The notes beneath the pieces were generated by a model. The model saw nothing but the letters and a program-made list of their open reading frames with translations, was not told the origin of the DNA and searched no databases. The position numbers and the translations under genes were made by a program. Source: Periweissella fabalis (lineage in GTDB: Bacteria; Bacillota; Bacilli; Lactobacillales; Lactobacillaceae). Taken from it: DNA of 64,000 bases. Positions within the stretch are counted from its first letter, which is position 1; the number at the start of each line of letters is the position of its first letter. This document shows positions 36,742 through 43,853 of the stretch, piece after piece. The stretch covers positions 22,140 to 86,139 of the forward strand of contig NZ_JAAXPN010000010.1 of assembly GCF_012396505.1 (NCBI RefSeq). Direction: 5' to 3'.

Positions 36742-37046
36742 GCATAAGGAAGAATCGAAAAGGTAGTGCTACCGGATAAGTTTTACTTGCGGACACACCA
36801 CCGGAGATTCGCTCAAGTCTAGGGGATGGTTATACAAACTCTAGCTAGGCGTGCAGATTTGGTAATACTTTCATTGAAATAACATATTGTTAATTTACTT
36901 GAACAGAAGTGGAAAGTGCAAATCGTCAACGGTAAACGTTAAGACCAATTTATGAAGGTTGGATTAGTGATCATAAAGTGGCATGATTCTTCCAAAAGTA
37001 ACATAGTCGGACTAGACACCTCGCGAGAGGCTGGCTAGTCCTTTTT
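36742..37046 (+). ncRNA. Unidentified structured non-coding RNA, about 305 nt
   Basis: The AT-poor island lacks ORFs. GGAAGAATC (36748) pairs exactly with GATTCTTCC (36985), closing a multi-branched fold. Inside are GGTAGTG/CACCACC with CCG/CGG and AAGT/ACTT, CTAGGG/CTCTAG, and GATTTG...ACTTTC pairing with GAAAGT...CAAATC. The terminator is GGACTAG / CTAGTCC with inner CCTC-GCGA-GAGG (37009-37041) and a T run. I see none of the conserved marks of RNase P RNA, tmRNA, SRP RNA, T-boxes or common riboswitches. The rest of the 624-bp gap (37047-37230) is very AT-rich and otherwise empty. Confidence 0.72.
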
Positions 37047-37230
37047 ATTTGCAAAAAAATTAATAAAAGGCTTAAATTTAAATAGTAGATAATTAATTTA
37101 ATGATAATTAAATACATTTAATTAAATCGATATTTTAGTAATCAATTAAATTTTAAGCACTTATAAAATGAGCAACTAAACTACCGATAATTGTGTTTAT
37201 CAAATTTACATTATTTATTAGATAAAAACA

Positions 37231-37259
37231 TTGTTATGTAAGCAAATCTACTATATAAT
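37231..37259 (+). promoter_or_regulatory. Promoter of GNAT gene
   Basis: TTGTTA (37231) and TATAAT (37254) are 17 bp apart, 48 bases before the ATG. It makes the upstream ncRNA independent of this gene. Confidence 0.8.
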
Positions 37260-37306
37260 TTACGCTGCAATAAAATTTTATGGTATCGGTAAAGGAACAA
37301 AACGAC

Positions 37307-37828
37307 ATGTCTGAATTAAAATTACAAGTGGCAACAGTCGCCGATTTACCAATTGTCATGAAGATTACCAACCAAGCAAAAGCATTGCTTAAAGCAGATG
37401 GAATCAATCAATGGCAAATGGGTTATCCAAGTGAAGTTGACTTTGAAAATGATATGAAAGAAGAACATCTTTATGTAGCAAAACTCGATGATGAAACTGT
37501 TGGGTTTATTGCTTTGATTGATGGTTTAGATCAAGCATATCAAATTATTGAAAATGGGGCGTGGTTAAATAACGACGAACCATATTATACAATCCACCGA
37601 GTTGCGGTAAGTAGTGATGCTAGTGGCCAAAAATTAGGCGAGCGGATGTTACGCGCAGCAGTGGAAAAAAGTTTAGAACTCGGTCCGGATGCAAAAAGTG
37701 TTCGGGTTGATACCCATCCAGATAATAAACGCATGCAATATTTATTGAATAAAATTGGTTTTGTATTAACGGGGCATATCTTTATTAACGATGGTGAATT
37801 ACGTTATGCCTATGAATACATGAGATAA
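37307..37828 (+). CDS. GNAT family N-acetyltransferase
   Basis: A 173 aa acetyl-CoA-dependent acyltransferase. The core holds VAKLDDETVGFIALIDG, the acetyl-CoA loop region VSSDASGQKLGERMLRAAVEKSLELG (about 107-132) and the late strand RMQYLLNKIGFVLTGHIFINDGE. AAAGGAACAAAACGAC precedes ATG 37307, preferred over ATG 37280. The substrate cannot be read. An HTH regulator follows 22 bases after the stop and may be in the same transcript. Confidence 0.85.
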   Translation: MSELKLQVATVADLPIVMKITNQAKALLKADGINQWQMGYPSEVDFENDMKEEHLYVAKLDDETVGFIALIDGLDQAYQIIENGAWLNNDEPYYTIHRVAVSSDASGQKLGERMLRAAVEKSLELGPDAKSVRVDTHPDNKRMQYLLNKIGFVLTGHIFINDGELRYAYEYMR

Positions 37829-37850
37829 ATTTATTTGTGAGGAAGAGCCT

Positions 37851-38675
37851 ATGAAAACTCCCCCGTACGTATGTTTATATCCAAATAGCGGTAAAAATGT
37901 TAACAATCGTAAGCCTGCGTCAGTTAAGATTGATTTTCGGGTTACGAATGCTTTAATTATTGAACTTGATAAGCGTCATAAGATAAAACAAGTTGATTTA
38001 GCTGGTGGTAATATATGCCAGCCAGCAGTTAGTAGGGTTTTAAGTGGTGATAGTTCAGCGTTGAGTTTTAAAACGCTTTTAGTTTTTGGAAAACAATACG
38101 ATATGGTGGGCGGCTTAACACATAGCGTCAATCCTGATGTGTTTGCAGAAGTATCTAAAGCATATCTAAATAATAACAAACGGCAATTTGCAGAGAAACT
38201 TGAGCAAATTAAATATAAAGATTTAATCGATATTATTGATAAGCTCTTATATCATGTATACGATATGGTACTGCTTAATACTAAAGGGAAATATCAGCAA
38301 GTTATTGAAGGTCAATATCAGCTGGGCCAATTTATTGCTCAAAGTCGATATATTAGAATTGAATTAATGTATTACAATCAATTGGCAATTGCTTATCTAA
38401 ATTTGAATCAGATAACTGACCTTGATCGTATTTTTGCCCATATATTAGCTTTATTAAAGCAATACAAAGAACGACAAGAAGTTGATGATGAATTGCATTA
38501 TATGCATGCAATGCTAGGCTATGAAACTTTACAAAGACATATGCGACAACATAATCAGGATAAGAAATTAGATATTCTTTCACAGAAAATGAGAATTTGG
38601 TATACCAGCCAAAGTCACCACGCTGGTGTTATTGCAGGAGTTTCCTCTTTAGTAAGTAATTTAAAGAATAAATAA
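37851..38675 (+). CDS. HTH regulator with helical C-terminal domain
   Basis: A 274 aa protein. Residues about 40-85 (LDKRHKIKQVDLAGGNICQPAVSRVLSGDSSALSFKTLLVFGKQY) look like an XRE-type or related HTH. The rest is wholly helical, with repeated Tyr/Leu/Gln patterns (QYQLGQFIAQSRYIRIELMYYNQLAIAYLNL) resembling TPR-like repeats. This layout is seen in Rgg/RRNPP-type regulators, but I see no adjacent peptide gene, so quorum sensing is only a possibility. GTGAGGAAGAGCCT precedes ATG 37851. Copy R5 terminates it. Confidence 0.6.
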   Translation: MKTPPYVCLYPNSGKNVNNRKPASVKIDFRVTNALIIELDKRHKIKQVDLAGGNICQPAVSRVLSGDSSALSFKTLLVFGKQYDMVGGLTHSVNPDVFAEVSKAYLNNNKRQFAEKLEQIKYKDLIDIIDKLLYHVYDMVLLNTKGKYQQVIEGQYQLGQFIAQSRYIRIELMYYNQLAIAYLNLNQITDLDRIFAHILALLKQYKERQEVDDELHYMHAMLGYETLQRHMRQHNQDKKLDILSQKMRIWYTSQSHHAGVIAGVSSLVSNLKNK

Positions 38676-38687
38676 AAAAATGAACCT

Positions 38688-38832
38688 GTGACAAAAGCCA
38701 GGCAATATTGAAATACACTAAAAACCCCATTTGAAGAATTCCTTCAATGGGGTTTTTAGTGTATTGTTTCGAATATATTGGACTGTTGAATCGTATTTTA
38801 GTAGCGAATTACTACTAGCAAAGGAACGTCAC
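38688..38832. repeat. Dispersed GTGAC-type terminator repeat, copy R5
   Basis: Bounded by GTGAC (38688) and GTCAC (38828). Arm A contains CAAAAGCCAGGCAATATTG; the core is AATACACTAAAAACCCCAT...ATGGGGTTTTTAGTGTATT; arm B contains TTCGAATATATTGGACTG and TTACTACTAGC. It ends two convergent genes. Confidence 0.85.
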
Positions 38833-38844
38833 TCAATCATTTTG

Positions 38845-39294
38845 TTATTTAGTACGTACAACTAAAACGTCAATGTCGGCAACTCGTGTAACGTATTCAG
38901 TTACGGAACCAATTAGAATTCGCTCAACGGTATTTAAACCAGTGGCCCCAATCATAATTAAATCGGCATTAACGGCTTTAGGTGCTTCCTTAGCAATAAT
39001 TGCTTTAGGAGAACCATATTCAATTGTATAACTAACATTGGTAATACCGGCTGTCTTAGCTTTTTCAACATAGCTATCGAGTGTCTTTTTGGCAGTTTCA
39101 GATACTTCTTCAACCATTGATGTGTCAAATGAAGATACATTTTGGAAAGCTCTAGTATCAATGACATGCAGAATGTGTAGATGTGCATTGTTACCATTAC
39201 GAAGAGTTACGGCAATTGCTTTGTCTAAAGCTAATTCAGCTTCTTTTGATCCATCAACTGGAATAAGGATATTTAAATAACGTTGGTCTAACAT
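38845..39294 (-). CDS. Universal stress protein UspA
   Basis: A 149 aa UspA-fold protein that in many members binds ATP. NILIPVDGSKEAELALDKAI at the start and LIMIGATGLNTVERILIGSVTEYVTRVADIDVLVVR at the end are the family signatures; the latter fits the G-2x-G-9x-G(S/T) ATP-binding pattern. TGAGGTATCTATT precedes the start on the minus strand, making codon 8 of the longer frame the likely start. It lies downstream of a small membrane protein and a lacto-usp-type RNA on the same strand. Confidence 0.92.
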   Translation of the reverse strand: MLDQRYLNILIPVDGSKEAELALDKAIAVTLRNGNNAHLHILHVIDTRAFQNVSSFDTSMVEEVSETAKKTLDSYVEKAKTAGITNVSYTIEYGSPKAIIAKEAPKAVNADLIMIGATGLNTVERILIGSVTEYVTRVADIDVLVVRTK

Positions 39295-39375
39295 AATAGA
39301 TACCTCAGCTTTCATGTTTTATAGTCCACTTATTATCTATATTATAGTTTAAAACCAGGTGTTAAACAAATAATA

Positions 39376-39663
39376 TCATAAGTATTTTTTTAAGAAAACA
39401 CTAAATTGCCAGGTAAGTGCTATCGTAGTTAGCATACTAATAATCATGAATATCGTCGCAATTATTAAATAGCCTAATAGGTTAGTAATAATGATAATTA
39501 GACCTAAAATAATAAAAAGAAGACCATAAAAGCGACAAAATTTTGTTAATTGTGGTTTATTAGTAACAGTAATTCCTAACAAATTAGTATTTTGATGATG
39601 CCATAAATAGCCACCAATAAAAACGATAATAGCTCCCAAAATTGTGACGAGAACAAGTAACAT
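39376..39663 (-). CDS. Small membrane protein, DUF3784-like
   Basis: A 95 aa protein with three hydrophobic segments (about 2-20, 45-62 and 65-90) separated by a short polar region (WHHQNTNLLGITVTNKPQLTKF). The middle resembles DUF3784-type proteins. AAAGGAATTTCCCTT precedes the start on the minus strand. The longer frame from 39783 would run through the upstream RNA and its terminator, so it is rejected. This is the 'hypothetical gene' expected between a lacto-usp RNA and usp. Function unknown. Confidence 0.72.
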   Translation of the reverse strand: MLLVLVTILGAIIVFIGGYLWHHQNTNLLGITVTNKPQLTKFCRFYGLLFIILGLIIIITNLLGYLIIATIFMIISMLTTIALTWQFSVFLKKYL

Positions 39664-39689
39664 AAGGGAAATTCCTTTCAGAATAAAAT

Positions 39690-39912
39690 ATAAAAAAAGA
39701 GTAGGGGGCAACCCTACTCCAGAACACCAATATGGTACCGTTAGAAAATCATTCAGTTTGACCCCGATAAACGAGGTGGTCATCTCAAGAATTAAGATTA
39801 CGTTACCAAATGTATGGCGTACATGCAGTTAAAACCATCCATGACCGAATATAGTTACTTGTAAGGCAAAGCTGAAATAAGTAGATTTTCGCGTATACCT
39901 TAGAAATCCTTA
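39690..39912 (-). ncRNA. lacto-usp-type RNA, possible 6S RNA
   Basis: On the minus strand TATACT (39923-39918) lies just before the start near 39912; a -35 box is weak. About 220 nt follow without an ORF and end in the terminator GAGTAGGG-TTGCC-CCCTACTC (39719-39699) and seven T's. Published lacto-usp RNAs lie upstream of a hypothetical gene plus a usp gene in lactic acid bacteria, exactly this order, and have been proposed to be 6S RNA. The family call rests on context and size, not on a covariance match. Confidence 0.6.
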
Positions 39913-39959
39913 CCTAAAGTATAACAATTTTTACAGTGAAATAAAACTTTTTGTTTTGG

Positions 39960-41228
39960 TTATTTTCTATTTCGCAAGCGATAAGCAATTTCCTTTAATT
40001 GTGCTTCGTATTTACTATTGCCTTTTGGTTGAAAGTAATTGGCATTTTGTAAATTATCAGGTAGATATTGCTGTCTAACCCAGTCATTAGGATAATCATG
40101 CGGATATTTGTAATCAGTACCGCGTCCTAAATCGGCTGCACCTTGATAATGAGCATCACGTAAGTGTGATGGAATATTACCAGCGTGGCCATGGTTAATG
40201 TCTGCTAAAGCGTTATCAATAGCAGATAGAGCAGCATTCGATTTAGCTGATAACGATAGTTCAATGACAGCATTAGCTAAGGGAATCCGTGCTTCTGGCA
40301 ATCCAAGCTTATTAGCAGCCTCAACTGCATTGACGGCATGAGCAGCCGCGGTTGGATTAGCTAAACCAACGTCTTCATATGCAATAACTAATAATCGGCG
40401 CATAATAATTGGTAAATCGCCAGCCGTAATTAAACGTGCCAAGTAGTGTAATGCTGCGTTAACGTCACTACCACGAATTGATTTTTGAAAAGCAGAAATG
40501 ACATCATAATGTGCATCACCATCTTTGTCAGCACTAATTGTTTTTTTCTGAATAACTTGTTGAATTACGTTAAGTGATAGTTCAATGATTCCTGCATCAT
40601 TTGCATCAGTTGATAAAACAGCCAATTCAAGCCCATTTAATGCGCTACGTAAATCACCATTAGTGGCCGTAATTAGTTGCTCCATGGCTTTTTCTTCTAA
40701 GTTAATCCGATATTGACCTAAACCACGTTCAGAATCAGTTAAGGCACGATTAACAGCAATTTTAATATCGTCTGGTGCTAATGGCTTAACTTCAAAAATT
40801 TGTGTTCGTGAACGAATAGCGGGATTGATAGTAATATATGGATTTTCAGTTGTGGCACCAATTAAGATGATGGCACCACTTTCAAGATGAGGTAATAAAA
40901 AGTCTTGTTTAGTTTTATCTAATCGATGAATTTCATCAAGCAACAAGATAACTGTTCCAGACATTTTGGCTTCTTCAACAACAATTTGCATATCTTTTTT
41001 AGTATCGGTGGCAGCATTTAGAATGCGAAATGCATATTTAGTTGATCCTGCAATGGCACTAGCAATACTAGTTTTACCTGTTCCTGGTGGGCCATAAAGA
41101 ATCATGGATGAAAGCCGTTTAGCTTTAACCATCCGTTTGATAATTTGGTCTTCACCAACAAGATGTTGTTGACCAACAATTTCTTCAATATTTTTTGGAC
41201 GCATGCGAAATGCTAATGGTTGCTGCAT
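39960..41228 (-). CDS. rarA: Replication-associated recombination protein RarA (MgsA)
   Basis: AAA+ ATPase acting at stalled replication forks. The 422 aa product has RPKNIEEIVGQQHLVG at the start, Walker A LYGPPGTGKTSIA (about 48-60), Walker B LLLDEIHRL and TTENPY. The C-terminal part SDVNAALHYLARLITAGDLPIIMRRL is the tetramerisation domain. AAAGGAAATTAATGTT precedes the chosen start on the minus strand. The longer frame starting at 41342 lies inside yueI and is rejected. It follows yueI by 4 bases, a common LAB pair. Confidence 0.93.
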   Translation of the reverse strand: MQQPLAFRMRPKNIEEIVGQQHLVGEDQIIKRMVKAKRLSSMILYGPPGTGKTSIASAIAGSTKYAFRILNAATDTKKDMQIVVEEAKMSGTVILLLDEIHRLDKTKQDFLLPHLESGAIILIGATTENPYITINPAIRSRTQIFEVKPLAPDDIKIAVNRALTDSERGLGQYRINLEEKAMEQLITATNGDLRSALNGLELAVLSTDANDAGIIELSLNVIQQVIQKKTISADKDGDAHYDVISAFQKSIRGSDVNAALHYLARLITAGDLPIIMRRLLVIAYEDVGLANPTAAAHAVNAVEAANKLGLPEARIPLANAVIELSLSAKSNAALSAIDNALADINHGHAGNIPSHLRDAHYQGAADLGRGTDYKYPHDYPNDWVRQQYLPDNLQNANYFQPKGNSKYEAQLKEIAYRLRNRK

Positions 41229-41232
41229 AACA

Positions 41233-41697
41233 TTAATTTCCTTTAAAAAGTTTTTGCCACCACGATAGCTTTGGTTGAGTGGGGGTAGCTGACTCAATGG
41301 GTTGCCGCAAGTTACTAATTGGCTGGGCGGGATTGGCAACAACTTCTATTAAATTGACGAGTGCAATTGCAACACTAGTTGGTGTAATACGGTAGCGTGA
41401 ATCATTTTTTAGTTGGACAGGGAAGTTTTCTTTTTTTGCAAGATTTAAAAATGGCGTTAACGTATCAATAGGTAGATTACCATTTAACAATAAGGTTGCA
41501 TCAGTATATTTTGTTAATGCAATTTGCCATTCAGGTAAATAACCATCTTGATTTAACTCAGTTACAGTCATGACAAAGTAAACCCGCTCTTTAAACGATC
41601 CTAAATACATATTTTGTTCATCCGGATGAAGTTGTTGATCACCGTAGCGAGCATGGTCAAGGTGCTGGCTTAGATTATTTGTTTCCTCAGTAGACAT
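41233..41697 (-). CDS. YueI family protein (DUF1694)
   Basis: A 154 aa soluble protein of unknown function. The fold resembles a ribosomal L7Ae-like core: YLGSFKERVYFVMTVTEL, then ALTKYTDATLLLNGNLPIDTLTPFLNLAKKENFPVQLKND. The C-terminus SWWQKLFKGN is basic and amphipathic, and a Pro/Thr-rich stretch precedes it. AAGGAGG precedes the ATG on the minus strand. It forms a two-gene unit with rarA, 4 bases downstream, as in related species. Confidence 0.82.
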   Translation of the reverse strand: MSTEETNNLSQHLDHARYGDQQLHPDEQNMYLGSFKERVYFVMTVTELNQDGYLPEWQIALTKYTDATLLLNGNLPIDTLTPFLNLAKKENFPVQLKNDSRYRITPTSVAIALVNLIEVVANPAQPISNLRQPIESATPTQPKLSWWQKLFKGN

Positions 41698-41807
41698 AGA
41701 AACCTCCTTGTCGGCAATAGTTAATAATATATAATTGATTATAACAGTTAATACAAATGCATGTGAACATAGGCATTAGGTCAATAATATAAAAAATTAA
41801 ATGGTAG

Positions 41808-42020
41808 TTGGCAAGTTGAATAATATATGGTATGATATCTTTTGTGTTTAATAAGGCAGCAGTGAACGGTAAGCTCGTCAATAGCACAGTCAACCACCTT
41901 TGTTTTTTAGGAAACCAAGTAACCGTAGCTGTAAGGTGAACGGCGTAGACTGAGCTACACGAATATTGAGTTCACATGAATTATTAGATAACAAAATATA
42001 ATTCATAAAATAGGAGGACA
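41808..42020 (+). promoter_or_regulatory. rpsD promoter and structured leader
   Basis: TTGGCA (41808) and TATGAT (41831) are 17 bp apart, with start near 41843. In the roughly 180-nt leader, GTAGCT (41925) pairs with AGCTAC (41953), while GTGAAC (41936) inside that loop can pair with GTTCAC (41970) outside it, forming a pseudoknot. A second GTGAACGG occurs upstream near 41862. S4 is known to repress its own mRNA through pseudoknotted leaders, so this is probably the S4 site. The remainder of 41698-41807 is AT-rich and empty. Confidence 0.65.
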
Positions 42021-42025
42021 TTCAT

Positions 42026-42637
42026 ATGTCTCGTTATACTGGTCCTAAGTACCGTATCTCACGTCGTCTTGGCGTTTCATTGTCAGGTACAGGTAAAGAA
42101 CTTGCTAAAAAACCATACGCACCTGGTGACCACGGTCAAGGTCGTCGTGGTAAGCTTTCAGAATACGGTACTCAATTGCGCGCTAAGCAACGTATCCGTT
42201 TCACTTACGGTTTGAGCGAACGTCAATTCTCAAACTTGTTCAAAAAAGCTGGTAAGGTTCGTAAGGGTACTCACGGTACTAACTTCTTAGTATTGCTTGA
42301 AACTCGTTTGGACAACGTTGTTTACCGTTTAGGTTTGGCTACTACTCGTGCCCAAGCTCGTCAATTGGTAAACCACGGCCACATCCTTGTTGATGGTGGA
42401 CGTGTTGATATTCCATCATACGAAGTTAAGCCTGGTCAAGAAATCTCAGTTCGCGACAAGTCAAAGAAGTTGGCTATTATTGCTACTTCAGTTGAAGCAA
42501 CTGTTGCTCGTCCACAATTCGTTGAATTTGATGCTGAAGCATTGAAGGGTTCATTAGTACGTTTCCCAGAACGTGAAGAACTTGATGCTGAATTCGAAGA
42601 AAACCTTGTGGTTGAATACTACAACAAGCTTGGCTAA
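42026..42637 (+). CDS. rpsD: 30S ribosomal protein S4
   Basis: Primary 16S rRNA binder that nucleates the small subunit. The 203 aa protein shows [36 protein letters not shown] and the S4 domain [31 protein letters not shown]. The zinc-binding cysteines of some S4 forms are absent, so it is the C- form. AGGAGGACATTCAT precedes ATG 42026. It is monocistronic with autoregulatory leader and terminator. Confidence 0.98.
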   Translation: MSRYTGPKYRISRRLGVSLSGTGKELAKKPYAPGDHGQGRRGKLSEYGTQLRAKQRIRFTYGLSERQFSNLFKKAGKVRKGTHGTNFLVLLETRLDNVVYRLGLATTRAQARQLVNHGHILVDGGRVDIPSYEVKPGQEISVRDKSKKLAIIATSVEATVARPQFVEFDAEALKGSLVRFPEREELDAEFEENLVVEYYNKLG

Positions 42638-42657
42638 TCTTTGATTACTATGCTTTT

Positions 42658-42691
42658 GAAAAAGCTGTCGACATTGTCGTCAGCTTTTTTT
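42658..42691 (+). terminator. Terminator after rpsD
   Basis: AAAGCTG/CAGCTTT and CGAC/GTCG pair around a short loop, followed by a T run. Confidence 0.88.
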
Positions 42692-42781
42692 GTTATCTGG
42701 AAATATACTAAGTACTTTTGCAATCGTTGATTATAAATGGTACGGTATGAAATGATAAATTAGAATAAAGAGGTCTAAACT

Positions 42782-43615
42782 ATGAGTATACGCTTAATTG
42801 CTGTTGATATGGATGGTACGTTTTTAAATGATCAGAATGAATTTAATCGGCGACGATTTCAAAAATTATTACCGAAGCTAGCTGCTAAAAACATTAAATT
42901 TGCAGTAGCTAGTGGCTCACAATATCAACGCTTACGCAATAAGTTTACTGATATTGATGCTGAAATATTCTTTATTTCACAAAATGGTTCGGTTGTTCAC
43001 GACGGTGATGAATTTTTGGCTGCTACACCGATTGATGATAAGTTGATTCAGGATGTTTTTGAACTTATCCGTGAATATCCTGCTGGATACATTAGCCAAG
43101 TGATTGTTTCAGGGATTGAAAAGACGTATGTAGCTAGTGGGACACCAGTAGAAGTTCAAGCGATGATTGCCGAATACTTTAGTGACTTAGAAACAGTGGA
43201 TAACTTAAGTGCCATTTCAAGTGTTAGCGTGGGTGAAGGTTTAACTAAAATAGGAGTTCGTTTCTCAAGTAAGACACCTAATTTAGACCAAGTAATTGCT
43301 GATTTTCGTGCTAAATTACCAACTGAACTTGCTAGCTTAAATTCTGGTTTTAATGTCGAATTAGTTGGTATGAGTCATATAAATAAAGCTACTGGCATTA
43401 AGATGATTCAAGATAAGTATGATATTGCTGCTAACGAAATTGTAACTTTTGGCGATAATGAAAATGATATTGCGATGTTGGCATTGACACCACATAGCTA
43501 TGCAATGGAAAATGCTCATGATAAAGTTAAAGCGGTTGCTCACCATATAGCACCGACAAATAATGAAGAAGGTGTTTTAACAGTTATAGAACAGTTGATT
43601 AGTACTGGATTGTGA
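42782..43615 (+). CDS. HAD superfamily Cof-type hydrolase
   Basis: A 277 aa phosphatase. The nucleophile motif I is VDMDGTFLN (Asp 9 and Asp 11), motif II VASGSQYQ, motif III with Lys in NKATGIK and motif IV FGDNENDIAML. The large C2-type cap (about 85-190) marks the Cof subgroup that acts on sugar phosphates or nucleotide-like substrates. AAGAGGTCTAAACT precedes ATG 42782. Substrate unknown. Its stop codon overlaps repeat copy R6. Confidence 0.88.
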   Translation: MSIRLIAVDMDGTFLNDQNEFNRRRFQKLLPKLAAKNIKFAVASGSQYQRLRNKFTDIDAEIFFISQNGSVVHDGDEFLAATPIDDKLIQDVFELIREYPAGYISQVIVSGIEKTYVASGTPVEVQAMIAEYFSDLETVDNLSAISSVSVGEGLTKIGVRFSSKTPNLDQVIADFRAKLPTELASLNSGFNVELVGMSHINKATGIKMIQDKYDIAANEIVTFGDNENDIAMLALTPHSYAMENAHDKVKAVAHHIAPTNNEEGVLTVIEQLISTGL

Positions 43616-43752
43616 TATAACTATTTTTTAGTCGTAATTTACGATTAAAATGTTTTTAAGGCGCGATATAGAAATATACACAAAATCCCAGGGGAATTTA
43701 TTTTCCTGGGATTTTTGCTTGTACATATATCAATATTAACGAACTTTTGGCA
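43612..43752. repeat. Dispersed GTGAC-type terminator repeat, copy R6
   Basis: Starts GTGATATAACTATTTTTTAG, overlapping the stop of the HAD gene. The core hairpin is AAATCCCAGGGGAA / TTTTCCTGGGATTT, and it ends with CGAACTTTTGGCAT. Arm B is nearly the inverse of the right arm of R7 (ATATACACAAAATCCC shared). Confidence 0.8.
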
Positions 43753-43853
43753 TGTTTCCTTTTAAAGCCAATATATGCAGATATGATTGATATGTGCTAT
43801 TATTATTTTTACTGCTTTTTAAGAAACATAGTACATATATAGAGGATTAATAC

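Noticed and set aside
36742..37046. RNase P RNA, tmRNA or a T-box as identity of the structured RNA
   Set aside because: The GAGGAAAGUCC and ACAGAA blocks of RNase P, the tRNA-like end and tag frame of tmRNA, and the TGGNACC T-box are all missing; no synthetase or biosynthesis gene follows.
39376..39783. Long minus-strand frame of 135 aa starting at 39783
   Set aside because: Its first 40 codons lie across the terminator and body of the lacto-usp-type RNA; a good binding site supports the start at 39663.
39960..41342. Extended N-terminus of RarA from 41342
   Set aside because: The extra 38 residues lie inside yueI and do not resemble RarA; AAAGGAAAT fits the start at 41228.
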